From: Stenotrophomonas maltophilia D457
GTDB lineage: Bacteria > Pseudomonadota > Gammaproteobacteria > Xanthomonadales > Xanthomonadaceae
Length of the DNA stretch: 64,000 bases
Direction of reading: 5' to 3'
NCBI RefSeq assembly: GCF_000284595.1
Contig: NC_017671.1
Coordinates: forward strand, 1,211,001-1,275,000
Below are positions 52,942 through 61,674 of this stretch, piece by piece. The number at the start of each line of letters is the position of its first letter. Position 1 is the stretch's first letter. Position numbers and translations under genes: made by a program. The notes beneath the pieces are model-generated. The model was not told the DNA's origin, did not search any database, and was given only the letters and a program-made list of their open reading frames with translations.

Positions 52942-53955
52942 ATGCAGGGAACGCAGCATTCAATCCAGCGCCCGCGCCACGTCGCGCTGCTGGTCGGTCT
53001 GCTCGCGCTGGCGGCCTGCCAGCGCACACCGGACGCACCGACCGACCCACCCGCAGCGGGCACGCCGCCTGCCGCCCCGGCCACCGCAACAGATCTCTCT
53101 CCGCTGCTCGACGCCTTGCCGACCTGCGCGCTGGACGGCTGGTACATCGATCAGCAGACCGGGCGCCCGGCCCATCCCTGGTTGGCGGCGAACGCGCCGA
53201 AGCCCTGCAAGGAAGACGTGGAGAACGAGATCGCCACGTTCTGCGTGCAGGGGCAGTGGAAGGGGCTGCCGGTGGAAGAGGTGATCCTGCCGACGATGAC
53301 ATTCGTTTCGTTCCGTGGGGCCAGGATCGGCCTGCCGCTGGAGAAGGCACGTCCCATCGTCCGCCAGCGTTTCGGCCAGGACTTCCCGGGTGGTGCGGCT
53401 TACGAGGAGGGCCGCGAGCCGAAGCTGATGGCCGATCCCGAAGATGCGCAGCGTTCGTGGCTGCTGTGCAGCACCCCGGAACTGGGCCACGACGTGGACA
53501 GCGAGGGAAGCATCAGCTATTCCGGCATGAACCTGCCCTACGACCACGACGGTTGCAGTTACCGCTACAGCCCGGTCGACTTCTGCGATGCGCGGCACCG
53601 CGCAGCCATCGAAGATGCCCTCCAGCATCAGAAACCCAATTTCAACCGGCACTACCTGCTGGTACAGGTCGATGATCGTCCGGAGTATTTCCAGCGCACG
53701 CTGGTGCTGGTCGATACCCGCACGGGCAGGGCAACGCCACTGCCGTTCGATGCGTTCACCGGGCCGGCGGGAATGGGCGGTGATGCTACCGGCTACGGGA
53801 CACTGGAGACGGGCGTGGACCGGCAGCAGTTCTGCCTCGATGGCGCGTTGCTGGTCTACCGCGTGTTCGAGGAAGGGCGCTTCTGCTTCGGTTTTGACGG
53901 TGAGCGCTTCACCGGCCATGAAACCCAGTACATGCAGGCAGCGGATGGCCGATGA
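52942..53955 (+). CDS. Hypothetical lipoprotein
   Basis: The 337-aa protein has a lipobox LALAAC (cleavage before C25), so it is probably membrane-anchored by lipid. A Pro/Ala/Thr-rich linker and a conserved-looking body follow (WYIDQQTGRPAHPW; LPTMTFVSFRGARIGLP; GCSYRYSPVDFCD), with about ten cysteines likely in disulfides. I do not recognise a family. It stands alone; the next gene starts 79 bp later. Confidence 0.7.
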   Translation: MQGTQHSIQRPRHVALLVGLLALAACQRTPDAPTDPPAAGTPPAAPATATDLSPLLDALPTCALDGWYIDQQTGRPAHPWLAANAPKPCKEDVENEIATFCVQGQWKGLPVEEVILPTMTFVSFRGARIGLPLEKARPIVRQRFGQDFPGGAAYEEGREPKLMADPEDAQRSWLLCSTPELGHDVDSEGSISYSGMNLPYDHDGCSYRYSPVDFCDARHRAAIEDALQHQKPNFNRHYLLVQVDDRPEYFQRTLVLVDTRTGRATPLPFDAFTGPAGMGGDATGYGTLETGVDRQQFCLDGALLVYRVFEEGRFCFGFDGERFTGHETQYMQAADGR

Positions 53956-54033
53956 CCGGTATTTCACCCGGGCCATGACATCCTGCCCCGAACCTGCGCA
54001 ACCGGGACCGAGGCTGTTGAAGGCGAACACGCA

Positions 54034-55293
54034 ATGACCGCGGCGCGGCAGCGCTCGATGTGGGTGGCGGGCCTGTCCACGGTAGTGGAGTGGTACGACT
54101 TCACCCTGTACCTGTATTTCGCCACGGTGTTGTCGCGGGTGTTCTTCGGCGGCGGCGAACAGGCGCTGCTGGTCACCCTGGCCGGCTTCGCGGTGTCCTA
54201 CCTGATGCGCCCGCTGGGCGCGCTGTGCTTCGGCCACCTGGGCGACCGCCTGGGCCGGCGCTGGATGCTGCTGGCTTCGATGGCGTTGATGGCGGCGGCG
54301 ATGCTGGCCACTGCGTTGCTGCCAACCGCGGCCACCGCAGGTACCACGGCGGGCGTGCTACTGCTGGTATTGCGCTGCGTGATGGCGTTTTCGGTGGGCG
54401 GTGAGTACACCGGCGTGGTGGCGTACCTGCTGGAAAGCGCACCGGCGCGGCGGCGTGGCCTGGTGACCTCGCTGGCCTCGGCCGCCAGTGAAGTAGGCGC
54501 ACTGCTGGCGGTAGCGATCTCGGCGGTCACCGTGGCGCTGCTCGCGCCCGCGCAGCTGGACAGCTGGGGCTGGCGTATTCCGTTCTTCGTCGGCGCTGCG
54601 CTGGCACTGGTGATCCTGGTCGCGCGCTCGGGCATGCACGAATCGCCTGAGTTCGAACGCCAGCGCCGCGAAGGCAGCATTCCTGCCACGCCGCTGCGGC
54701 ATGTGCTGCAGCACCACCCGCTGGCGGTGGCGCGCACCTTCGCGATCTCGGCCTTGGGATCGATCACCTACTACGTGGGCATCACCTATGTGCCTGCGTT
54801 CCTGCACGCGCAGGGCCACGATGAGGGCGATGCACTGTGGCTTTCGACAATTGCGGCGGTCGCAGTGATTGCGATCACGCCGCTGTGTGGCGCATTGTCC
54901 GACCGCGTCGGGCGGCGGCCGATGCTGTTGGGCCTGACCCTGCTGGCAGCGCTGCTGCCGCTGTCCTTGTTCGCGTGGATGGCGCAGGCGACGCCGCTGG
55001 GCATCGCGCTGGCGGCGGTGTTGCTGGCCTGCGTGGCCGGTGGCGTGAGCGCGGTGGCGGCCCCGGCCACGGCCGAGCAGTTCCCCGGCGAAGGGCGGGT
55101 GAGTGGGCTGGCACTGGGCGTGACCATGGCCACGGCCTTCTTCGGCGGGGCAACGCCATGGCTGGCGCAATGGTGGGTGGAACGCAGCGGCTGGGCGGCG
55201 GCGCCGGGCGCGATGATCGCGCTGGTGGCGGTGCTGGTGCTGCCGGTGCTGTGGACCCTGCCCGAGACGGTCCCGGGCAGGGCCAAGCGCTAG
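54034..55293 (+). CDS. MFS transporter, metabolite:H+ symporter (MHS) type
   Basis: The 419-aa protein has 12 predicted membrane segments, the MHS opening VVEWYDFTLYLYFATVL, and the TM2-3 loop motif GHLGDRLGRR with a second copy ALSDRVGRR. Related transporters move organic acids or osmolytes. The substrate is unknown. It is convergent with the nucleoside hydrolase (4-bp gap). Confidence 0.88.
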   Translation: MTAARQRSMWVAGLSTVVEWYDFTLYLYFATVLSRVFFGGGEQALLVTLAGFAVSYLMRPLGALCFGHLGDRLGRRWMLLASMALMAAAMLATALLPTAATAGTTAGVLLLVLRCVMAFSVGGEYTGVVAYLLESAPARRRGLVTSLASAASEVGALLAVAISAVTVALLAPAQLDSWGWRIPFFVGAALALVILVARSGMHESPEFERQRREGSIPATPLRHVLQHHPLAVARTFAISALGSITYYVGITYVPAFLHAQGHDEGDALWLSTIAAVAVIAITPLCGALSDRVGRRPMLLGLTLLAALLPLSLFAWMAQATPLGIALAAVLLACVAGGVSAVAAPATAEQFPGEGRVSGLALGVTMATAFFGGATPWLAQWWVERSGWAAAPGAMIALVAVLVLPVLWTLPETVPGRAKR

Positions 55294-55297
55294 CGGG

Positions 55298-56245
55298 TCA
55301 GACCTTGAGGGTCTGCTCGATGTCGGCCAGTACCGCGGCCGCATCCACGCCGATGGCGATCGACTGCACCACGTGGCCGTCCCACACGCTGGGACCGAAT
55401 GCCATGCCTTCCGGCTTGGGGATGGTCATGCCGCGGGCAACGCCGTCGGTGGCCACGCGCACGCTGGCGCGCTCGAACTGGAACAGTTCCGGGCGGGTCA
55501 GCGCGATGCAGGCGCAGCAGTCATGCACGACCATGCCCTTGTGGCCGGCCTGCAGGTAGAAGTCCACGTAGTCCTGCGACAGCGCACGCACCAGCTCGGC
55601 ATCGGCACCGCCGATCGCAGCCAGCTTATCCAGGCCGTCACGGTCCATTTCCACGCGGGTGGTCACGTCCAGGCCGATGGCAGTCACCGGCCAGCTGGCG
55701 GTGAACACCACGTCGGCCGCTTCGGCATCGCCCCAGATGTTGGCTTCGGCGGCCGGGGTGATGTTGCCGTTGACGTGGAACGCGCCGCCCATGATCACCA
55801 CGCCGCGCACCAGGCCGGCGATGTCCGGGGCCTGCTGCAGGGCCAGCGCGAGGTTGGTCATGCGGCCGACCGCGACCAGGGTCACTTCGCCCGGATGGGC
55901 GCGGACCAGGTCGATGATCAGCTGGTGAGCGGGGCGCGCGTCGGCGGCCACGTCCAGTTCGGTCGGCACCGGGTGGTTGCCCAGGCCGTTGTGGCCGTGG
56001 ATGTGCACCGGCCAGGCTTCCGGGGTGGCTTCCGGCTGCAGCGGGCCACCGGCACCGCGCGCGACCGGGGCGGCGAAGCCCCAGGCCTGCTTCAGGTACA
56101 GCGCGTTGTGCGTGGTCGACTCCACCGAGGCATTGCCGAAGGTGGTGGTGACGCCGATCAGGTCAATCTGGGCGTGCTTGTGCAGGTACAGCAGGGCCAG
56201 GGCGTCGTCGACGCCCGGGTCGGTATCGAAAATGACTTTCAGCAT
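55298..56245 (-). CDS. Nucleoside hydrolase (inosine-uridine preferring type)
   Basis: The 315-aa protein has the calcium and ribose site motif DTDPGVDDALAL (residues 7-18), HGHNGLG, and a C-terminal Asp in VWDGHV. These hydrolases release the base and ribose from purine or pyrimidine nucleosides. The ATG at 56245 precedes the signature and follows a GGAAGAAGAAG purine-rich tract. The longer frame from 56317 has no support. Confidence 0.9.
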   Translation of the reverse strand: MLKVIFDTDPGVDDALALLYLHKHAQIDLIGVTTTFGNASVESTTHNALYLKQAWGFAAPVARGAGGPLQPEATPEAWPVHIHGHNGLGNHPVPTELDVAADARPAHQLIIDLVRAHPGEVTLVAVGRMTNLALALQQAPDIAGLVRGVVIMGGAFHVNGNITPAAEANIWGDAEAADVVFTASWPVTAIGLDVTTRVEMDRDGLDKLAAIGGADAELVRALSQDYVDFYLQAGHKGMVVHDCCACIALTRPELFQFERASVRVATDGVARGMTIPKPEGMAFGPSVWDGHVVQSIAIGVDAAAVLADIEQTLKV

Positions 56246-56398
56246 GTTGTTGTTCTTCTTCTTCCGTGTGGTGCGGGGGGCGCCGGCGGCCTGGAAGCAG
56301 GCCGGCGCGCCCTGCATTGTCCCATCTTCATGACGGGCAGGGCCATTGCCGGGCTGGCAGGCCCATAATGCCCTCCAGTCCAGGCATGGAGCCGCCGA

Positions 56399-56722
56399 AT
56401 GTTGATCGTTGCCCTTCTGCTGGTCCTGCTGGTGCTGGGCCTGAACGTGGCGGCTACCGTGGTGATCGTCAGGCGTGATGGCCTGTCGGCGGGTGGCCGC
56501 GCGGTGCAGCTGCTGCTGGTCTGGCTGCTGCCGCTGGTCGGCGCCATCCTGTGCCTGGCAGTGGCCACGGCCGATGGCTCAGGCAGCCGGGGGGATGGCG
56601 GTGCAAGCCATGACACCTCCGTTGGCTATTCCAGTGACAGCCACAGCCATCACAGCCACAGCAGCTCCGACTGCAGCAGTGATGGTGGTGGGGGGGACGG
56701 CGGCAGCTGCGGTGGCGATTGA
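56399..56722 (+). CDS. Small membrane protein with Ser/His/Gly/Cys-rich tail
   Basis: The 107-aa protein has two hydrophobic segments (VALLLVLLVLGLNVAATVVIV; VQLLLVWLLPLVGAILCLAVA), as in phospholipase-D-nuclease N-terminal-like proteins. The polar tail is DSHSHHSHSSSDCSSDG, then GGDGGSCGGD. The tail could bind metal or be a repeat-expanded linker. No operon partner; a REP follows 20 bp later. Confidence 0.65.
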   Translation: MLIVALLLVLLVLGLNVAATVVIVRRDGLSAGGRAVQLLLVWLLPLVGAILCLAVATADGSGSRGDGGASHDTSVGYSSDSHSHHSHSSSDCSSDGGGGDGGSCGGD

Positions 56723-56738
56723 TCAGACGTTTCGGGAT

Positions 56739-56761
56739 GCCGGCCAGCGGCCGGCACTAAC
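56739..56761. repeat. Single SMAG-type REP (degenerate)
   Basis: TGCCGGCCAGCGGCCGGCACTAA lacks the terminal C of CTAC. It lies upstream of the 101-bp tandem array. Confidence 0.7.
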
Positions 56762-56768
56762 CCGCCGA

Positions 56769-57070
56769 GGTCACGTCCCGGTAGTGCCGGCCACTGGCCG
56801 GCAACCTCTTCCCCTCAGCCGCCGCCTTCGGCGGGCAAGCGGCCACGGCACGTTCAGCAGCCCAACCAAGGTCACGTCCCGGTAGTGCCGGCCGCTGGCC
56901 GGCAACCAAATCCGCTCAGCCGCCGCCTTCGGCGGGCAAGCGCCCACGGCACGTTCAACAGTCCAACCAAGGGCACGTCCCGGTAGTGCCGGCCGCTGGC
57001 CGGCAACCACATCCGCTCAGCCGCCGCCTTCGGTCGGCAAGGGCGCCGGCACGTTCAACAGCCCGCCTGC
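56769..57070. repeat. 3 x 101-bp tandem array: REP plus copies of the GntR gene 3' end
   Basis: Three units recur at exactly 101 bp: the REP starts at 56781, 56882 and 56983, and CTCAGCCGCCGCC at 56814, 56915 and 57016. The third CTCAGCCGCC overlaps the true end of the GntR regulator gene; the first two are copies of its last 50-60 bp joined to the GTAGTGCCGGCC element. The copies differ by a few bases. Confidence 0.9.
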
Positions 57071-57736
57071 CGCCACATAGGCGGCCAGGGCCTGGCCCTG
57101 GCTGAGCAGATGGCGTTCCATGGTGCGTTCGGCGGCCTGCGCGTCGCGGCGGCGGAAGCACTCCATCAGCTCGCGGTGCTCGGCCAGCGATTGCGCGGTG
57201 CGCCCTGGGGTCAGCAGCTGGCGGCCGCGATGCATCTTCAGGATGCGGTGCAGGTCGTGGGTGATGCGGATCAGCCACGGGTTGCCGGCGTAATGCTGCA
57301 CGGTTTCGTGGATCAGGTAGTTGTTGCGGTAGTACTCGGCGATGTTGCCCTCGGCCGCCGCCGCTTCCATCGCCGCATGCAGGGCCTCCAGCTGTTGCAC
57401 GCCGGCATCGTCGATGTGCCTCACCGCCTCGTGTGCGCAACGGCCTTCCAGCATGGCCATCACCGGGAACAGCTGGTTGAGGTCTTCCAGCGTCAGCCGG
57501 GTGACCCGGCTGCCACGACCGGCATCGATCTGCACCAGGCCTTCGGCTGCCAGCAGCTTCAACGCCTCGCGCAGGGGCGTACGGCTGATACCCAGTTCCT
57601 TGCACAGCGCGGGCTCGTCGATCCACTCGCCCGGCGGCAACCGGTAGTCATAGATGCGCTCGCGCACGTGTTCGGCCACCTCTTCGTACAGAGGCGCGCG
57701 CTTCTTCGGTGACCGCGGGGCAGGGGCAATGGCCAT
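57017..57736 (-). CDS. GntR/FCD-family regulator (MdcY-like)
   Basis: The 239-aa protein has an N-terminal winged helix (YEEVAEHVRERIYDY; SRTPLREALKLLAAEGLV) and a C-terminal FCD effector domain (LEGRCAHEAVRH; HETVQHYAGNPWLIRI). It lies behind the malonate transporter, so control of the malonate genes is inferred. Its last residues (NVPAPLPTEGGG) come from the repeat-bearing 3' end, and slippage there could change the C-terminus. The 56 bp between it and the transporter gene hold a degenerate REP (GCCGGCCAGCGGCCGGCACGAC). Confidence 0.87.
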   Translation of the reverse strand: MAIAPAPRSPKKRAPLYEEVAEHVRERIYDYRLPPGEWIDEPALCKELGISRTPLREALKLLAAEGLVQIDAGRGSRVTRLTLEDLNQLFPVMAMLEGRCAHEAVRHIDDAGVQQLEALHAAMEAAAAEGNIAEYYRNNYLIHETVQHYAGNPWLIRITHDLHRILKMHRGRQLLTPGRTAQSLAEHRELMECFRRRDAQAAERTMERHLLSQGQALAAYVAAGGLLNVPAPLPTEGGG

Positions 57737-57792
57737 GCGCAGAGTGTAACGCCAGGTCGCGCCGGCCAGCGGCCGGCACGACCCGATGGCGG

Positions 57793-59160
57793 TTACATCC
57801 AGCCCGGCACCACGAACACCAGCCAGGCCAGCAACGGCCCCAGCGCCACCACCAGACCGCTGTACACCAGGAAGCGACGGAACAGGCTCTCGCGCTCTTC
57901 CTTGGCTGCCGAAGCCACCACCAGTGCGCCATTGGTGGAGAACGGGCTGACATCGACGATGGTGGACGACACCGCCAGCGCGCAGATCACGCCAGCGGCG
58001 CTGAGGTGACCCTGCATCAGGAACGGCACGGCCAATGGAATCGTTGCGCCGAGCACCGCGGCCGACGAGGCGAATGCAGAGACGATGCCACCCACGTAGC
58101 AGACCAGCAGTGCACCCAGCAGCGGGATGCCGATGTCGGACACGCCATTGCCGATGAAGTCCACCGCGCCGGCATGTTCCAGCACGCCGATGTAGGTCAC
58201 CACACCGCAGATCAGCAGCACGGTGGACCAGCTGATGCCATCGACCGCGCCCTTCTGGCTTTGTGGCGACAGCAGTGCCAGCGCGACAGCCACGGTGATC
58301 GAGACCAGGCCGACGTTGAGGTTGTAGATCAGCGCGGCCACGCCCAGGCCGAGCAGGCCGATCAGGGTGAACAACCGCTCGCGGGTCAGGCTGACCTCAT
58401 CCAGTGCCGCCGGATCGTTGGACAGGGTGCCGCCGCCCGCCGCGACCAGCGCGCCATGGCCTTCGATCGCGAACTGGCGCGAGGATGCCTGCGGGCCACC
58501 GGCCATCGCCAGCTCGGCATTGCCGATCGTTCCCGCTGCCGTGATCGAACCGCGACGCAGCAGGGCGATGCCACCGAAGGCGAAGAAGCAGATCGTCGCC
58601 ATCATGAAGTTGAAGCCCAGGCTGGTCAGGAACACCGCCATCTCGGTCACTTCCAGCCCGGCTTTCTGCACCACGCCATTGGTGATGCTGCCGTACACGC
58701 TGATGGGCGAGAAGCCGCCGGCCTGCGCACCATGGATGACCAGCAGGCCCATCATCAGTGGATTGATGTTGTACTGCTTGGCAAAGCGCAGGGCGACCGG
58801 GCCGATGATCGCGACCGCGGCCGGGCCCAGAGCGCCGAACGCGGTGAGGACCGCGGTGATCACGAACATCACCCACGGAATGGCCACGATATGGCCGCGC
58901 ACCGCTTTCACTGCCCAGTGCACCAGCAGGTCGATGGTGCCGTTCTTCTGCGCGATGGCGAACAGGTAGGTGATGCCGACCAGGGTCAGGAACAGATCGC
59001 CGGGAAAGCCGGCCAGGACCTCCTTGCCGCCCATGTCGACCCACAGCCCGCCGATGATGAAGGCCAGCGCGAAAGCGACGGCACCCATGTTGATTGGCAT
59101 CGCGGTGGCGACGATGAACATGATCACCAGACCGATGATCGTTGCGATTTGTGGACTCAT
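57793..59160 (-). CDS. Malonate/dicarboxylate transporter, MatC/SLC13-like
   Basis: The 455-aa membrane protein has about 12 membrane segments and two related halves with the anion-transport blocks VITAVLTAFGALGPAAVAIIGP and VSAFASSAAVLGATIPLAVP. The N-terminal ATIIGLVIMFIVATAMPINMG is like the MatC N-terminal domain. Its place after the mdc genes, 104 bp from mdcH, supports malonate uptake, in place of the MadL/MadM carriers seen in other malonate operons. Confidence 0.85.
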   Translation of the reverse strand: MSPQIATIIGLVIMFIVATAMPINMGAVAFALAFIIGGLWVDMGGKEVLAGFPGDLFLTLVGITYLFAIAQKNGTIDLLVHWAVKAVRGHIVAIPWVMFVITAVLTAFGALGPAAVAIIGPVALRFAKQYNINPLMMGLLVIHGAQAGGFSPISVYGSITNGVVQKAGLEVTEMAVFLTSLGFNFMMATICFFAFGGIALLRRGSITAAGTIGNAELAMAGGPQASSRQFAIEGHGALVAAGGGTLSNDPAALDEVSLTRERLFTLIGLLGLGVAALIYNLNVGLVSITVAVALALLSPQSQKGAVDGISWSTVLLICGVVTYIGVLEHAGAVDFIGNGVSDIGIPLLGALLVCYVGGIVSAFASSAAVLGATIPLAVPFLMQGHLSAAGVICALAVSSTIVDVSPFSTNGALVVASAAKEERESLFRRFLVYSGLVVALGPLLAWLVFVVPGWM

Positions 59161-59264
59161 GCGCCCTCCCAGACACGTGACTCACGTACAGCGCGGATGG
59201 AGACCCGCCATCCCGGGGTAAGGCGACGTACGGCGTGTTGCGTGATACGTACTGCTCGAACCCG

Positions 59265-60185
59265 TTACTGCAGCCGTTCCAGCGCGCTGCGGACCCATGC
59301 CGCCGCGCCTTCAAGGCTCTGGAACTCTTCCACCGCGCGCACCTCGCAGCACGGATAGGCCGGCGCGACCATGCGCGCCAGCGCGTTGCCCGGGCCCAAC
59401 TGCAGGAATACCCGCGCGCCGCGCTCGAAGGCCTGGCGCATCACCTGCGCCCATTCGATGGTCTGCGCCAGTTGCAACGAAAGCGTGTTGACTGCCGTTG
59501 CGCGATCCCGCACCGGTCGCGCATCGATGCCGGCCAGCAGCGGCAGGCGTGGGGCCTGCAGTGGCGATGCATCGAGTGCGGCAGCGAACGGTGCGACCGC
59601 CGCCGCCAGCAATGGTGTGTGTGCGGGCACGCGCACCGGCAGCAGACGGATGTCCGCGCCCTGCGCCCGCGCTGCATCGGCCAGCCGCTGCAACGAGGCG
59701 TGCGTGCCGCCCACGATGAAATGGTCCTGCCCGTTGGCGATGGCCACGTGCGCACCGTGCAGATCGCACAGCGGCTGCAGTACATGGCGTTCCAAGCCAA
59801 GCACCGCCTGCAGGCCTGCATCGGCGGGGCTGGCGCTGTCCATCAATCGCGCGCGCTGCGCCGCAAGGGCAAGGCAGGTGGCCGCATCGAAGCTGCCGGC
59901 AATGGCGTGCGCGGCGAGCTCGCCGATGCTGTAGCCAGCGATCAGCGTCGGCGCTGGCACGCAGTCGCGCAGTCCTTGCCACTGCGCCAGGCTGGCCGCG
60001 CACAGCAGCGGTTGCGCCTGCGCATTGTCGAAGCGGTCTTCGGCCCCAGCGGCGGAAAATACATCGCGTCCGAGCACCGTGCTGGCCAGATCAAGGATGT
60101 GGCGTGCGGCCGGAAGATCGCGCACGCGTTCGAACATCTCCGCGTGCTGGACGCCTTGGCCGGGGCAGAGCAGGGCAAGGCTCAT
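59265..60185 (-). CDS. mdcH: Malonate decarboxylase malonyl-CoA:ACP transacylase (epsilon)
   Basis: The 306-aa acyltransferase has the opening LCPGQGVQHAEMF and catalytic Ser in IAGYSIGELAAHA (residues about 82-94), with a His in RVPAHTPLL. It charges the acyl-carrier protein with malonyl from malonyl-CoA to start the biotin-independent decarboxylase cycle. It is translationally coupled to mdcB (ATGA). Confidence 0.92.
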   Translation of the reverse strand: MSLALLCPGQGVQHAEMFERVRDLPAARHILDLASTVLGRDVFSAAGAEDRFDNAQAQPLLCAASLAQWQGLRDCVPAPTLIAGYSIGELAAHAIAGSFDAATCLALAAQRARLMDSASPADAGLQAVLGLERHVLQPLCDLHGAHVAIANGQDHFIVGGTHASLQRLADAARAQGADIRLLPVRVPAHTPLLAAAVAPFAAALDASPLQAPRLPLLAGIDARPVRDRATAVNTLSLQLAQTIEWAQVMRQAFERGARVFLQLGPGNALARMVAPAYPCCEVRAVEEFQSLEGAAAWVRSALERLQ

Positions 60186-61036
60186 GCGACCTCCTGCTGC
60201 AGCAGGAACCAGGCACAGGCCAGCAGGTCGGCACTGCCGCCGGGGCTCAGCCGGCGTGCGACGAATCCATCACCGATGCTGTGCAGGCGTGCCTGCCAGC
60301 CGGGTACGAAGGCGCCACCGGCATCGAGGAAGCCTCGCGCCTGTTGCTGGGCCCAGCGCAGGCCGTTGGCGCCGCCACGGTGCAGCAGGTTGAGGTCATC
60401 CACGCACGCGATCAGCTGCATCAGCGTCTGGCACATCGCGGCCTCGCGTGGCAGGCCGCTGGCCAGTGCGTGGCGCAGGACAGGCAATGCCACGTCGCGC
60501 AGCAGCGGGTAGCCGGCGGCCGCTTGTTCGCGCACGCCCTGCACGCCGTGCCGCGCGCGCGCGCGTTGGCCGGGGCTGTTCGCATCCAGAGGTGCGTCGG
60601 CGAGCTCGGCAGCCCAGCGGCGCACTTCCTGGCAGACCTGTTCGGCTGCGGCGGTACGGCCCGCGCGGTCCCGGCAGGCAGCGGAGGCGGCCACCAGCAG
60701 GCCAAGGCTGAAGACCGCGCCGCGATGAGTGTTGATGCCGGCGGTCGCGCGCAGCATCGCGATTTCGGCGGAGATGCCACACCGGCGCAAGGCATTGAAG
60801 TCCGCCTCGGCTGCACCGAGGCAGGCCACGGCGATGAAGTAGTGGCGCAGCGTGAACAGGCTGCGCAGGAACGTGCCGGCGTCCATGTCGTGGTGGCTGC
60901 CGCTGTCGAAGGGGGTGACCAACCCTGGCTTGGGTGCAAGGGCCAGTTCGGCGTGCAGGCTGGCGATGGCGAGGCGCCCCAGACGCGCGCTGTCCACGGC
61001 AGCTGGTCTGACCTCCGGTTGCACGAGGGCGTTCAC
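60182..61036 (-). CDS. mdcB: Triphosphoribosyl-dephospho-CoA synthase
   Basis: The 284-aa protein has the MdcB/CitG blocks LALAPKPGLVTPFDSGSHHDMD and STPADRQ-type Gly/Ser loops, and makes the 2'-(5''-triphosphoribosyl)-3'-dephospho-CoA prosthetic group for the ACP. The start is GTG at 61036, overlapping the mdcG stop (GTGA). Confidence 0.9.
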   Translation of the reverse strand: MNALVQPEVRPAAVDSARLGRLAIASLHAELALAPKPGLVTPFDSGSHHDMDAGTFLRSLFTLRHYFIAVACLGAAEADFNALRRCGISAEIAMLRATAGINTHRGAVFSLGLLVAASAACRDRAGRTAAAEQVCQEVRRWAAELADAPLDANSPGQRARARHGVQGVREQAAAGYPLLRDVALPVLRHALASGLPREAAMCQTLMQLIACVDDLNLLHRGGANGLRWAQQQARGFLDAGGAFVPGWQARLHSIGDGFVARRLSPGGSADLLACAWFLLQQEVA

Positions 61037-61674
61037 GCGCTCACCCCGGTGGAGGCGAACAACGCATCACGTAGTTCCAGTGCGGCACCATCGAGGCGCT
61101 TGACCAGTACCTCGCGGCTGCGCCCGGCGTATTCGCGCCAGTTCACCGCGCCACCATCCACCAGGCACAGTTCGCCATCGACCCGATGCCCGAAGGCGCT
61201 TTCCCAGTGCTGCAGGCGCTCGACCAGCAGGTTGGCCTGGCGCGCGTCGCCCACCTGCCACAGCAGGTCGATGTCCGAGCGTGCGTGCACATAGGGCAGA
61301 CCGCTGAGGTGCTGCCAGGCGAAGGCGCCGAACACGCGGGCCGGTGCAAGCCGCAGCATTGCCTGCAGTGCCGCCTGCCAGTCAGCCGGAACGCCGCCGG
61401 CGAGAATCTGATCCAGGGCAGGGGGAGGCTGCAGGTGCTGGATGTCCTGCAGGGCCACGCGCAGCGCCAGCCGTTGCTTGCCTTCGCCTAGCGGTAGCGG
61501 CACCCCCAGGCGCAGTCGCGGGTCGGGATCATCCGCCGCACTGCGTGCCACCATCGCTGGCAACCCCTGCGCAAACCACGCCGCCAGGCGCGGTTCGTGC
61601 GCCGTCAGGTCAGCCCGCCAGTCGGCATCGGCCGACAGCCAGGCCAGCGTGTGGCGGGCGGGCCGCTCAGGCAT
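61033..61674 (-). CDS. mdcG: Malonate decarboxylase holo-ACP synthase
   Basis: The 213-aa protein has the nucleotidyltransferase-type blocks PYVHARSDIDLLW (Asp pair as metal ligands) and GELCLVDGGAVNWREY. It transfers the phosphoribosyl-dephospho-CoA group to the serine of MdcC. The frame is open to 61827, but the ATG at 61674 starts the typical MPERPARHTLAWLS and overlaps mdcE by 8 bp. Confidence 0.9.
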   Translation of the reverse strand: MPERPARHTLAWLSADADWRADLTAHEPRLAAWFAQGLPAMVARSAADDPDPRLRLGVPLPLGEGKQRLALRVALQDIQHLQPPPALDQILAGGVPADWQAALQAMLRLAPARVFGAFAWQHLSGLPYVHARSDIDLLWQVGDARQANLLVERLQHWESAFGHRVDGELCLVDGGAVNWREYAGRSREVLVKRLDGAALELRDALFASTGVSA

